A stretch of DNA of 64,000 bases from Phreatobacter stygius (GTDB lineage Bacteria > Pseudomonadota > Alphaproteobacteria > Rhizobiales > Phreatobacteraceae). The stretch spans positions 1,054,001 to 1,118,000 of the forward strand of contig NZ_CP039690.1 in NCBI RefSeq assembly GCF_005144885.1. Reading direction: 5' to 3'. The notes below the pieces were generated by a model. That model had not been told where the DNA came from. It ran no database searches and saw nothing but the letters and a program-made list of their open reading frames with translations. How positions within the stretch are numbered: position 1 is the first letter of the stretch; the number at the start of each line of letters is the position of its first letter. A program made the position numbers and the translations under genes. Shown piece after piece: positions 45,426 through 54,502 of this stretch.

Positions 45426-47873
45426 TCAGGTCGGAATGGCTTTGGCATTCTTCACCCGCATCCAGTGCCAGGCCAAGCCCGCGCCGAGGAAGACGAGACC
45501 GGCGAGGTCCGCATAGGTGTTGGTGGCGAGCAGAAGAGCGCCGCCGACCAGGCACAGGAGCCGCTCCGGCCAGGTCGCCTGGCCGATCGCATAGCCGGTA
45601 AACATGACGCAGAGGCCAACCAGCGCCAGGCAGCCGGTGACTGTCGCGCCGATGACCGAGAGCCAGGCCAGGATACCGCTCGGCGCAGCATAGATGGGGA
45701 CGCCGGCGGCATTCACCCCTGCGGGCACCAGCATCAGGAGCTGCGCGCCCTCGGGCGTCAGGCAGAACATGAACGGCACGATGAAGGCCGGCAGGGTGTA
45801 TTTCCACGCCTGCATGGTGGTGCGGAACGGATCGCCGCCGGTAATGGCGGAAGCCGCGAAGGGGGCGAGCGCGGTCGGCGGCGACACGTCGGCGAGCACC
45901 GCATAGTAGAACATGAACATATGGGCCGCGGCAGGCGCCACGCCGACCTTGATCAGCGCCGGCACCAGCATGACCGCCGCGATGATGTAGCTTGCGGTCA
46001 CCGGCACGGAGAGGCCGAGGACCCACATGGCCAGCGCCGCCATCAGCAGGATCAGGAAGACGTTCGAGCCGCCCGCCGAAATGATGATGCCGGAAATGGT
46101 CAGGCCGAGACCGGTGAGGTTGACCACCGAAACGATGATGCCGGCGCAGGCGCAGGTCGCGACGATGCCGAGCGTCGAGCGCGTGCCGTCGATCAGCGCG
46201 TCGATCATGCCGGTACCGCCGGCGGGGACCGGCCGGCCCGCGTGCGCGGCAACCAGGCTCTGTGCGCCCGATGCCACGACGGCGGCGGCGATGCCCCAGA
46301 AACTGGCAACCGAGACGCGCGCGTCAAACAGCTCGTGCAGCCCGACCGCGCGCGGCAGGTCGGAACTGCCGAACAGGAAGGCCGCAACCGCCGCGACGCA
46401 GCCGATGGCAAAGGCTGCGCGCGTCACGAGCTGGCTTTCCGGCCGGATCATCGACAGCACGAAGGCCACCACGATCGACCAGTAGACCGCCATGAAACTG
46501 GAATAACCGAGCACCAGGAAGACCGCGATCGCGCCGAGCGACAGGAAGTGGTAGCCGCCGGCCCGGGTCAGCTCCCAGAGCGAGGCGTCCGAGGTGCGCA
46601 CCGCCCTGACGTTCATCCGCCGGCTGTCGGCTTCGGTCATCAGCCAGCAGGAGACGTAATAGAGAATGGTCGGGATGGTCGCGTAGATCAGGATTTGCAG
46701 ATAATCGACATCGAGGAATTCGGCGATGATGAAGGCCGCCGCGCCCAGCGTCGGCGGCGACAGCGTCGCGCCAATGCCGGCCGCCGACAACATGCCGCCG
46801 GCGACCTCGGGCGAATAGCCGGAACGCTTCAGCATCGGCCAGGCAAGCGACGACACGGTCACCGTGGTGGCGACACCCGAGCCCGACACCGTGCCGAGCA
46901 GGAAACCCGAGGCGACGACCGCGCGACCGGGCGCCGAGGGCGAGGCCTTCTTGCCGAACAGGGCGAAGGCCCATTCGATGAAAAACTTGCCGGCGCCGCC
47001 GCGATCGAGCACCGCGCCATAGATGGTGAACAGGATGATGAAGGTCGCTGCGACGTCGAGCGGCGTGGTGAAGATGCCTTCGAGCGTCAGGTAGTTCTGG
47101 CCGATGATGCGGTTCAGCGAAAAGCCGCGATGCTCGAATACATCCGGGATCAGCCAGCCCGAACCGACATAACAATAGACCAGGAAGACCACGGCGATCG
47201 CCGGCAGGATCCAGCCGACCGTGCGCCGCGTCGCCTCGAGGACCAGCAGGATGAGGGTCAGCCCCAGCACCATTTCTTCGGGCGCCGGGCGCATGGCGCG
47301 GACTTTGTATTCCTCGATATTGAACGCCAGGTAGACCGCCGCGTAAAAGCCGATCGCCGCGAAGATCCAGTCGACCGGCTGGTAGCGCGCCAGCGCCTTG
47401 TTGCTGACCAGCAACGGGTAGCTCAGGAAGCACAGCGCGACCAGGAGCCCGAGCCCATAAGCGAAGGTCGAGCGCCCGAACACCGCGAAGACAGGGTTCG
47501 GATTGTGCAGCAGGTAGAGCATCAGCGCGACCGCGGTCAGCGCGAAGACAAGCTCCTCAATGGTCGGCCGGCGCGTTTCCGGCCGGCCGTCCCGGCCTGC
47601 CCTCGCCAGCGGATAAAGGATGAAGGTCAGCGCCAGGCAGAGCACCAGGAAGGACGAGCGATAGATCGTCGTATTGATCGCAAACTGGGTCCAGTAGAGC
47701 GCATAGGCCCCGATCAGGAAACAGGTCGCCCCGGTCAGCCAGCCGAGCCAGCCCGACAACCGCCGTGCCGGCCCGCCTTCCGAATCCGACGAGAGCTTCT
47801 CGATCTCCTCGGCGGTGAGCTGCCGCTCCTCGGACTGAACTCCCGCCGGAGCTCCCGCTACGCTTGCCGCCAT
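45426..47873 (-). CDS. TRAP transporter fused permease (TAXI-type, DctQ-DctM fusion)
   Basis: 815-residue membrane protein in which small and large TRAP permeases are joined. The N-terminal helices (GATCFLIGAYALYWTQF) form the DctQ-like part; the DctM-like part holds VSGSGVATTVTVSSLAWPML and MLSAAGIGATLSPPTLGAAA. This fusion accompanies TAXI receptors. ATG 47873 follows GAGGA with almost no spacing, so the true start may be slightly downstream. It is followed by the acetamidase gene and preceded by a strong terminator. Confidence 0.94.
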   Translation of the reverse strand: MAASVAGAPAGVQSEERQLTAEEIEKLSSDSEGGPARRLSGWLGWLTGATCFLIGAYALYWTQFAINTTIYRSSFLVLCLALTFILYPLARAGRDGRPETRRPTIEELVFALTAVALMLYLLHNPNPVFAVFGRSTFAYGLGLLVALCFLSYPLLVSNKALARYQPVDWIFAAIGFYAAVYLAFNIEEYKVRAMRPAPEEMVLGLTLILLVLEATRRTVGWILPAIAVVFLVYCYVGSGWLIPDVFEHRGFSLNRIIGQNYLTLEGIFTTPLDVAATFIILFTIYGAVLDRGGAGKFFIEWAFALFGKKASPSAPGRAVVASGFLLGTVSGSGVATTVTVSSLAWPMLKRSGYSPEVAGGMLSAAGIGATLSPPTLGAAAFIIAEFLDVDYLQILIYATIPTILYYVSCWLMTEADSRRMNVRAVRTSDASLWELTRAGGYHFLSLGAIAVFLVLGYSSFMAVYWSIVVAFVLSMIRPESQLVTRAAFAIGCVAAVAAFLFGSSDLPRAVGLHELFDARVSVASFWGIAAAVVASGAQSLVAAHAGRPVPAGGTGMIDALIDGTRSTLGIVATCACAGIIVSVVNLTGLGLTISGIIISAGGSNVFLILLMAALAMWVLGLSVPVTASYIIAAVMLVPALIKVGVAPAAAHMFMFYYAVLADVSPPTALAPFAASAITGGDPFRTTMQAWKYTLPAFIVPFMFCLTPEGAQLLMLVPAGVNAAGVPIYAAPSGILAWLSVIGATVTGCLALVGLCVMFTGYAIGQATWPERLLCLVGGALLLATNTYADLAGLVFLGAGLAWHWMRVKNAKAIPT

Positions 47874-47961
47874 TCCTCAAGTCCCCTCGCATCCCCGGGG
47901 GCGGTCCGTTCAGCGCGGCCCTGTCCCCTTGGTCGGCGCGACCATAACCGGTTGGCGCGAC

Positions 47962-48001
47962 AAAAAAAGCCGGGATGGCACGACCATCCCGGCTGTTTTT
48001 T
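47962..48001. terminator. Bidirectional terminator-type hairpin between TAXI receptor and permease genes
   Basis: AGCCGGGATGG (47968-47978), loop CACGA, and CCATCCCGGCT (47984-47994) make a perfect 11-base-pair stem. On the minus strand it is followed by seven T (47962-47968), on the plus strand by six T (47996-48001). Within a minus-strand unit it should stop most transcripts after the receptor gene and let a fraction continue into the permease. Confidence 0.93.
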
Positions 48002-48037
48002 GAAGTGAACCGGCGCTTTGCGCCTGCCGGTTGCAGC

Positions 48038-49009
48038 TTACATGGCCACACCCTTGGCCTTGTAGAAGGCTTCGGCCGCCGGATGAAACGCGACCGCCGT
48101 CTTGGTGGCGGCGCTCTGCAAGGTGAGACGCCGCGCCTCCGGATGGATGCCCGCGACATCGGTCAGGTTGTTGAAAATACCCTCCAATATGGTGGTCACC
48201 AGGGCGTTCGGAGCCTTGGAATTGACCACCATGACGTTGGCGACGCCGATGCACGGGACCGCCGCCGTCTGGCCGGCATAAGAATTCGGCTGCATCGTGT
48301 AGAGCCGGTAGAGCCCGGGATATTTCTTGTCGATTGCGACAAGTTCTTTCGATGAATCGAGGAGCTTCATCGGGGTTCGGCCGCCCTGCGCGAGATCTCG
48401 AACCGCGGCCGTCGGCACACCGCCACCCCAGAAGAAGCCGGCGATCTTACCGTCGGACAGGGCATTGGCCGATTCCGCCACGCCAAGATTGTCGCGCGTG
48501 ATGTCGGTGCGCGGATTGAGACCGGCGGCTTCCAGCGTGCGATCCGCCCAGCCCTCGGTCGACGACCCCGCGGAGCCGACGCCAATGCGTTTGCCCTTCA
48601 TGTCGGCGATCGAGTTCAATGACGGGTTGGCGACCACATGCAGGACGTTGTCGTAAAGCACGGCGAGCACGCTGACCTCACGCTTGCCCCCCTGGGCATA
48701 AGCGGCGGTGCCGGCGAGCGCATCGACCACCGAATCGAGCGTCGAGAAGCCGACATCGGCATCGCCGGCGGAGACGAGGTTGATATTGTCGACCGATCCG
48801 CCGGTGACCTGCGCCGTCACTTGCGTGTTCGGCACTTTCTCGGACAGCACACGCGCGAGGCCGCCGCCATAGACGAAATAGACGCCGCCGGTACCGCCGG
48901 TGGCGACCGTCAGCCGTCGGCGCGACTGGGCGAGCGCGGGTGCGCCGAGCACCAGTGCGCTGCCGGCTCCGGCCAGCAGCGCCGAACGGCGGTTGAGAAT
49001 GATCGACAT
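48038..49009 (-). CDS. TAXI-family TRAP transporter solute receptor
   Basis: 323-residue periplasmic receptor. The signal NRRSALLAGAGSALVLGAP has a twin Arg and a moderately hydrophobic core, with cleavage near ALA-Q. The mature start LTVATGGTGGVYFVYGGGLA is diagnostic of TAXI proteins, as are DVGFSTLDSVVDAL and MKGKRIGVGSAGSSTEGWAD. GGGAGG six bases before ATG 49009 fixes the start. First gene of receptor-permease-acetamidase; the 283 bases upstream to the VOC gene hold no clear operator. Confidence 0.94.
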   Translation of the reverse strand: MSIILNRRSALLAGAGSALVLGAPALAQSRRRLTVATGGTGGVYFVYGGGLARVLSEKVPNTQVTAQVTGGSVDNINLVSAGDADVGFSTLDSVVDALAGTAAYAQGGKREVSVLAVLYDNVLHVVANPSLNSIADMKGKRIGVGSAGSSTEGWADRTLEAAGLNPRTDITRDNLGVAESANALSDGKIAGFFWGGGVPTAAVRDLAQGGRTPMKLLDSSKELVAIDKKYPGLYRLYTMQPNSYAGQTAAVPCIGVANVMVVNSKAPNALVTTILEGIFNNLTDVAGIHPEARRLTLQSAATKTAVAFHPAAEAFYKAKGVAM

Positions 49010-49292
49010 TGGTATTCCTCCCTGGAGAATTTTGCTGACGCGTCCTTGGGCCGGCCTGAGCCGGGCTTGCGGATGATTATAGCGGAGATGATCCGATCGA
49101 TAAGGGGCCGCCGGCATTCAACCAAGAATGGCGGGTCGGCGGAGGCCAACTTTGCGCCCCGGCCGGTTTTCCGGCTCGCCCGACAATGTTATGGAGCGAC
49201 ATGTGGGCACCGCCTCATGACCGAAACCAGGGGCACTGGCGTTAGACCGGCACCGTCCGGCACGACCAGCGCTTCCCAATCGAGTTCATGCC

Positions 49293-49670
49293 ATGACCGA
49301 GAATGCTGACCACGGCATCCGTTTCGGACGGATCGCCGCGATGTTGCCGGTGCGCGACATCGGCAAGGCCCGGGCCTTTTATACGGATATCCTGGGCTTC
49401 ACGAAAACCTTCGAGAACGGCGATCCGGTCGGTTTCATGATCCTGAAACGCGACAAGGCCGAGCTGCATCTGACCCTCGACCCGCGCTATCGGGCACCGA
49501 CCTATAACGTCATCCACCTGATGGTCGAGGATGTCGACGGGCTCTACGCGGTCTGCCAGCGCCACGGCGTCAGGATCGTCAAGGGCCTGCGCGACCAGGA
49601 CTATGGCCTGAGGGCCTTCGTCTTCGCCGATCCCGACGGCAACCGCATCGACGTCGGCCAGCCGATCTGA
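49293..49670 (+). CDS. VOC-superfamily protein (glyoxalase/bleomycin-resistance type)
   Basis: 125-residue protein. FGRIAAMLPVRDIGKARAFY and VFADPDGNRIDVGQPI are the two ends of the paired beta-alpha-beta modules of the vicinal-oxygen-chelate fold; ELHLTLDP and HLMVEDVDGL lie between. It could be a dioxygenase, lyase or antibiotic-binding protein. It stands alone and converges on the araC-type gene. Confidence 0.88.
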   Translation: MTENADHGIRFGRIAAMLPVRDIGKARAFYTDILGFTKTFENGDPVGFMILKRDKAELHLTLDPRYRAPTYNVIHLMVEDVDGLYAVCQRHGVRIVKGLRDQDYGLRAFVFADPDGNRIDVGQPI

Positions 49671-49679
49671 ACGCGGCAA

Positions 49680-49703
49680 CCGGCCCCTCGCTCGAGGGGT
49701 CGG
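49680..49703. terminator. Hairpin between convergent VOC and AraC genes
   Basis: CCGGCCCCTCG (49680-49690) pairs with CGAGGGGTCGG (49693-49703) with one mismatch. It lies ten bases after the VOC stop and about 95 before the end of the convergent araC-type gene. No T-run follows on either strand, so it may work only as a weak or factor-assisted terminator. Confidence 0.45.
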
Positions 49704-49797
49704 CACCCCCCGGCCGGCTCAGCCTTCGCTGGCGAGGCGGTCGGGGAGCGGCGGCTCCGCTCCATCGGCCGAACATCAGTGCGACCGGGGCGCTTCG

Positions 49798-50847
49798 TCA
49801 GGACGAGGCCAGCGATGCGCGCTGCACGGCTTCCGACGGCGTCTTGCCGAAACGGCGGCGAAAGGCGCTGGTGAACCGCGCGGCGTTGGTGAAGCCGTAG
49901 CGGCGCGCGACCGTGGCGACCGAGGCATCGGCTGCGCCAAGGCTCAGCACGGCGTGCGCCTGCTCCAGCCGGATCGCGTGCAGCGCGCCCAGCGGCGTCT
50001 TGCCGCGGAACTGCCTGAACACCGCACCCAAGGTGCGCACGCTGCATCCAGCGGCCGCGGCGACATGCGCCATGCGGACCGGCTCCGTGCAGTTTGCCCG
50101 CATGAAATCCTCCGCGCGCCGAATGTAGGCCGGAACCGCGCCGGCAGGGCCCCTGTCCAACCGATCGGCATAGTTGTGCGGCGCGCCACGCAGCACCAGC
50201 GAGATCAGCAGATCGGTCATCGACGCGAGTGCGGCGGGGTTGCTGGCCACTCCGTCCGGTCGCGCGAACTCGTGCATCACGAGATCAAGCTGGCACTTCA
50301 GGCTGGCTGCAAGCCCGCTGCTCCAATCGAGATTGGGCCTGAATTCGAGTGGCCCGCGCAGCCGCTCATCGAGCATGTGCTCCAACGCATCCTCGACCTC
50401 CGCGACCTTGAAGAAAACGTTCGTGCGCACGTTGTCGTCGCTGGTCAGGAGCCGGGTGCCGGGGCCGGGTCGCAAGGCGAGACCGCCACCTTCCGTGGCG
50501 GTCGTGGAATCACCGTTATGGATCAATGTCGTGTGGCCGTGCAGCAGCGTCGTGAAGCAGAAGAGACCACCTTCGTCACCGTCGATGGAGACCTCCGTTG
50601 CGAAACGGCTGTCGGCATAACTTGCTATGATCGAGCCGGCACCGCGGGTCGCGAGGGTGAAGATCGGCCGGTCGAACTGCATGCGCCATAAGGCGCTATT
50701 CTGCAGTTGGTATCTGTAGATACGGCTCGATTTTGCCACGCGCTCGCTCACGCGCGACGTACCATCCACCCCGCCGGGATCGCTTGCCCGGACGACATTG
50801 AACGTTGCCAGGCGGGCGGGGTCGATCGCAGGCGCGGTCATCGGCAT
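49798..50847 (-). CDS. AraC-family transcriptional regulator
   Basis: 349-residue regulator. The N-terminal 200 residues resemble the AraC_binding_2 type cupin domain (FCFTTLLHGHTTLIHNGDS). The C-terminal double helix-turn-helix starts AYIRRAEDFMRANCTEPVRM and includes RTLGAVFRQFRGKTPLGALH and the signature VARRYGFTNAARFTSAFRRR. No catabolic genes are attached, so the target is unclear; it opens a regulator-rich segment at 49.8-53.8 kb. Confidence 0.92.
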   Translation of the reverse strand: MPMTAPAIDPARLATFNVVRASDPGGVDGTSRVSERVAKSSRIYRYQLQNSALWRMQFDRPIFTLATRGAGSIIASYADSRFATEVSIDGDEGGLFCFTTLLHGHTTLIHNGDSTTATEGGGLALRPGPGTRLLTSDDNVRTNVFFKVAEVEDALEHMLDERLRGPLEFRPNLDWSSGLAASLKCQLDLVMHEFARPDGVASNPAALASMTDLLISLVLRGAPHNYADRLDRGPAGAVPAYIRRAEDFMRANCTEPVRMAHVAAAAGCSVRTLGAVFRQFRGKTPLGALHAIRLEQAHAVLSLGAADASVATVARRYGFTNAARFTSAFRRRFGKTPSEAVQRASLASS

Positions 50848-50949
50848 GTCACCATGTTCCGTTCCACCGTCCGCGTCTTGGCGTCACCGTCGCTGGCGTG
50901 GACCGGCGGCGGCAATCCACCGCTCCCACGCGGAGTATACACATTCGGC

Positions 50950-51110
50950 AGTGTGTGGACAGATTTTGCGAGAAAGCGGCGAAAGCCGTCGAAATCGCCA
51001 TCCCACACGTCCCCGACATGGCAAAGATCAATCAATACATCCGCGATGCCGAAAGGCACGCTGCACATTTCTTAGCCAGATCACGAAAATCATCCGCAGC
51101 TTTGGCACAG
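50950..51110 (+). pseudogene. Relic of a LysR-type regulator gene
   Basis: In the 419-base gap 50848-51266 one plus-strand frame reads INQYIRDAERHAAHFLARS (51027-51083), which matches IIQCTRDAERQAAHFLDGS in the truncated LysR at 53345-53794, and DNA identity is evident (GATGCCGAAAGGCACGCTGC against GACGCCGAAAGGCAGGCGGC). No helix-turn-helix or start codon accompanies it. It looks like a decayed copy of the linker region of a LysR gene. The rest of the gap holds no clear gene; GGGGAGGA at its end belongs to the next gene. Confidence 0.55.
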
Positions 51111-51266
51111 GTGCCGCCATCAACAGTCCGGAACAACAGGAAAGCCGGAATTTTCATCGCGAATGCCGGTTGATTGTGGCCGACGTGGTCGCGTCGATAT
51201 GGGGATGTCCTCGAACGATGACTTTCCGGTCGACATGCGGCGTCCCTCGGATGGGGAGGACTAGAC

Positions 51267-52445
51267 GTGATTGATTTGGATGGTGTCTCCGCCCAGGCGT
51301 TATCCGACACGATCGGCGCGATCTATGACTGCGCGCTCGATCCGCAGCTGTGGTCCGCCACTTGCCGGAAGATTGCCGCTCTGTGTGAAAGCACAGCGGG
51401 TGGAATATGCGTTCACGATATGCGGCACGTGCAAAACGACCAGCTGTTCGTTTTCGGATATCAGCCGGAGTTCCTGGAGAGGCTGGGACAGAACTACGCG
51501 GCAAGTCCAATGGCCGTCGCGGATGTCGTCTCGAATATCGGCGACGTCAGTGCGCTCTCCATGGACAGCTCCGAATTGTCGGAAACCCGGTTCTTTCGCG
51601 ATGTGCTCGAGCCGTTCGGGCTGGTGGACATCATCTGGTTTCCCGCGCTCAGGACCGGTGGCCGTATGGCCTCCATGCATGCCTCCAGGGGCGAGACGGT
51701 GCCACATTACCAGAAGCGTGAGATCAGCCTGTTCAAGCTGCTCTCTCCGCATGTCTGCCGCGCACTCGCCATCTCCGATGCACTCGACATCCGGGCGCTG
51801 AGGTCGGAGATGCTGGAACGGACGCTCGATGCGCTTGTCGCCGGTGTCTACCTGACCGCACGGGATGGCCGCGTCGTCTATATGAACGCCGCCGCCGAAC
51901 GCCAGATCAGGACCGGCGACGCGATCCGCATCGTGAACAACCGGCTTCACCCCACCGATTCGGCGGCGCGTGCGGCCCTGTCCAAGGCCATTGATCAGGC
52001 AACGCGCGACGGCTTGGACATGGATATGACCGCGCATTCCCTGGCGATCCCGGATGCCGTGGGCACCGGCTATGTCGCAACCTTCCTTCCGGTCGACAGT
52101 GGCCAGCGCCGCAGCGCCGTCGCGCCATTTGCAGCGTCCTGCGCCGTGTTCATGCAGGATCCTGTTCGGGCGCCGCTCATGCCGGGTGAAGCTTTTGCCA
52201 GGCTTTATGGGCTGACCGGCGGCGAACTTCGCGTGCTGTTGGCGCTTGCCCAGGGGTTGGGCGGCATGGAGGCCGCCGACATGCTCGGCATCAGCGAGCC
52301 AACCGTGCGCACCCACTTGCAGCACATCTTCTCCAAGACCGGCACGCTCCGGCAGACCGAGCTCCTGCTTCTGTTGCGCAACTCGACGCCTCCGATCCGG
52401 GCCCACAGCGCCTCATCCGCAATTCGCGAAGCGGCCTTTCGCTAA
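51267..52445 (+). CDS. LuxR-type HTH regulator with N-terminal sensory region
   Basis: 392-residue protein. The first 180 residues are a sensor-like region without a recognisable receiver motif; residues about 185-245 (MLERTLDALVAGVYLTARDG, VVYMNAAAERQI) look PAS-like. The C-terminus is a LuxR/GerE helix-turn-helix: LTGGELRVLLALAQGLGGME, ADMLGISEPTVRTHLQHIF and SKTGTLRQTELLLLL. The start is GTG 51267, seven bases after a strong GGGGAGGA. It is flanked by LysR remnants. Ligand and targets unknown. Confidence 0.9.
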   Translation: MIDLDGVSAQALSDTIGAIYDCALDPQLWSATCRKIAALCESTAGGICVHDMRHVQNDQLFVFGYQPEFLERLGQNYAASPMAVADVVSNIGDVSALSMDSSELSETRFFRDVLEPFGLVDIIWFPALRTGGRMASMHASRGETVPHYQKREISLFKLLSPHVCRALAISDALDIRALRSEMLERTLDALVAGVYLTARDGRVVYMNAAAERQIRTGDAIRIVNNRLHPTDSAARAALSKAIDQATRDGLDMDMTAHSLAIPDAVGTGYVATFLPVDSGQRRSAVAPFAASCAVFMQDPVRAPLMPGEAFARLYGLTGGELRVLLALAQGLGGMEAADMLGISEPTVRTHLQHIFSKTGTLRQTELLLLLRNSTPPIRAHSASSAIREAAFR

Positions 52446-52825
52446 GGATCTCCGCCACGCGCGCCGCGGGAGTGAACGCCGCGTTGACGCCGATCCGCAT
52501 TGGGTTGGCGACGCCCCTTTCCAGATGCGACCGGCCGATTGCGATCCGGCCAGGGGCCGATTTCGACTGCCCGCGCCCATTTGCCGTCATCCTCATTGTC
52601 GGCGCCTGGCCATGGCCGGGCCCGTCGCGTGGCCATGACCGACAAGCCCGATCGGCCCGACCGCGAGGCAGAGCAGCGGCAGCGGCAGCCGCATCATTGG
52701 TTCCGATGACGCGGCGTCTGCGGTTGACGGCCTACCATCGCGCGTCGGTCCGAATTGGACCGGAGACGCGGCCTCATTTTGCCAAGTGGGCGTCGCCGCA
52801 TGGACCCACGGCGAGGAAAAGATCG
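52446..52825. other. Intergenic region without a clear gene
   Basis: 380 bases after the luxR-type gene. I see no convincing gene; on the minus strand 52593-52697 could encode 34 residues starting MMRLPLPLLCLAVGPIGLVG that look like a bare signal peptide, possibly a remnant of a secreted protein. GAGGA at 52812-52816 belongs to the next gene. Confidence 0.4.
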
Positions 52826-53164
52826 ATGGCTGTTGAGACCTTTGCCTGCCTGAGGTTTGTTGAACGCCGCGCGTCGCCAGCGCTCGCCCTCGTCGCAATC
52901 CTGGCGATGACGATCGGTGCGATGGCGCAAGGACCGGCGAAATATCTCGCTCGGGAGTGTGCGCTGCAGGAAATCATGGTCATTACCGCAATCGAGGATC
53001 ATGGGATCACCGACGACCTGCCCGCGGATCAATTGGGCAAGGCCGGGTTGAGGATGCTGGACGCCCGCATGGCGTGCTCCGACGGCCGCGTCGGCGAGGC
53101 GCTCGCGCTCTACGAGAGCGTTCTTCTCAATCTCGGGCCCGTCGCATCCGCGCGCCTGCAGTGA
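52826..53164 (+). CDS. Small secreted protein of unknown function
   Basis: 112 residues, not recognised. Residues about 17-36 (SPALALVAILAMTIGAMAQG) form a signal peptide with likely cleavage after AMA; the mature part of about 77 residues is helical with two cysteines (ECALQEIMVI and MACSDGRV) that could form a disulfide. GAGGA nine bases before ATG 52826 supports translation. It sits between the luxR-type gene and the truncated lysR. Confidence 0.65.
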   Translation: MAVETFACLRFVERRASPALALVAILAMTIGAMAQGPAKYLARECALQEIMVITAIEDHGITDDLPADQLGKAGLRMLDARMACSDGRVGEALALYESVLLNLGPVASARLQ

Positions 53165-53344
53165 CCATGATGTGCCGTCTTGCCGCGCGGCTGTTCGAGA
53201 CGCCGCGTTCGCACCTCCTTCAGCCATCGCTCGCGGTGGATTGGCGATCGGGAGACAAGGCTGCGCGCAAGCGTAGCTGACGCAGCGACCGTCGATTCGC
53301 TCGGCCGCGCATTGCCGGATCACTTCGATGAACGGGGTGGGTCA

Positions 53345-53794
53345 ATGGAATTGCAGCAGGTTCGATATTTCCTGGCTGTTTGCGACGAAAGAAATTTTAC
53401 CCGTGCCGCCAAGCGCTGCGGCATTTCGCAGCCGTCGCTCAGCAACGCAATCCGACGGCTCGAACAGCAACTCGGCGGGCGATTGTTCCATCGCAGTCGC
53501 GTGAATTGCTCTCTGTCTGAACTTGGCCAGCAGGTCCGGCCTCATCTCGCAAGGATAATTCAATGCACCCGCGACGCCGAAAGGCAGGCGGCGCATTTCT
53601 TGGATGGATCGCCGACATCATCCACCGCCTCGATCATGGCGAGCATGGGCTCGTCGATAAGGGACGAGGAGAGATGGAAACAAGACGAAAAGGCTGCCGG
53701 ATCGGCCGATGGCCGGATCGACGTCGGCCTGCCGGTCTGGCCGGCAAACCCGGCCGCCCTCAGCCCCCGCAGGCGAACCGGCCGAGAATGGTGA
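53345..53794 (+). pseudogene. Truncated LysR-type regulator: DNA-binding domain only
   Basis: The frame opens MELQQVRYFLAVCDERNFT and continues through RAAKRCGISQPSLSNAIRRL, EQQLGGRLFHRSRVNCSLSE, an intact LysR winged helix-turn-helix (residues 1-65), and the linker IIQCTRDAERQAAHFLDG. After about residue 90 the usual 200-residue effector-binding domain is missing; the frame runs on through non-homologous sequence and overlaps the end of the convergent DUF1045 gene by 35 bases. It is either a pseudogene or a DNA-binding-only derivative. Confidence 0.75.
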
Positions 53795-54449
53795 AACGTT
53801 GGTCGCGCGCGGCCTGCCGGAACACCAGCAGGGCGTCGAGCCGGAACGGTTCGGCGATCGGCTGGTAGCGTTCCGCCAGGGCGGCGCGCACCGGCTCGCA
53901 CCGGTCGGCGGATAGCGAACCGGTCAGCGTCATGTGATAGCGGAAATCCTCGAAGACGTAAGGATAGCCCCAGTTGTCGAGATGGCCGATCTGCCGTTCG
54001 GTCAGCGGGCTTTTCAGCCGCCGCGCCCGGTCGGCCTGGCTCATCGGCGCGCGGAATTCGTCAAACACCCGGACGCAGTCGCCGGCCAGCGCCAGGAGTT
54101 CGTCGGAGCGCTCAGCCGGCACCAGGGCCACGAAAGAACCGAGGGTGGCAACCGCGAGCCGGGGCACCTCGACCGCTGGCCGGCGATCGGCGAAGACCAT
54201 GACGGCTTCGAGCAGATCGGCTTCGCTCGCTCCTTGGGCCAGTTCGAACGGCGCCTTCAGCGTGCCGTGAAAGCCGTAGCGGCGCGGATCCTCGGTGAGT
54301 TCGGCCCAATCCGGGTCATCCCATGGCGTGCCCGATGGAAACGGCAGGTCACGAGCCGCCGCGGCATCGTAGCCGATCGTGGCGGAGCCGAAGTTCCAGA
54401 GCGGGTCGTCGGGCGCGGGAGCGGCATAGAGAGCATAGCGGACGGTCAT
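53760..54449 (-). CDS. DUF1045 protein, 2H-phosphoesterase-like
   Basis: 229-residue cytoplasmic protein. RRYGFHGTLKAPFELAQG and YVFEDFRYHMTLTGSLSADR contain the paired H-x-T/S-L motifs of the 2H phosphoesterase fold, as in the phosphonate-metabolism protein family of DUF1045. That family is normally linked to phn genes; none are present in this window. It may act on a cyclic phosphate. Confidence 0.87.
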   Translation of the reverse strand: MTVRYALYAAPAPDDPLWNFGSATIGYDAAAARDLPFPSGTPWDDPDWAELTEDPRRYGFHGTLKAPFELAQGASEADLLEAVMVFADRRPAVEVPRLAVATLGSFVALVPAERSDELLALAGDCVRVFDEFRAPMSQADRARRLKSPLTERQIGHLDNWGYPYVFEDFRYHMTLTGSLSADRCEPVRAALAERYQPIAEPFRLDALLVFRQAARDQRFTILGRFACGG

Positions 54450-54502
54450 GCCTTGAGCCCTTAGCCGGATGGAATGACAGGCTCAAGACCTCTGTCGCCG
54501 GC

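Noticed and set aside
45465-48008. Long plus-strand open frame opposite the TRAP permease
   Set aside because: Mirror of a membrane-protein gene with high GC third positions; no recognisable domain.
52593-52697. 34-residue minus-strand open frame resembling a signal peptide
   Set aside because: Too short for a mature protein and no clear ribosome site; mentioned only as a possible remnant.
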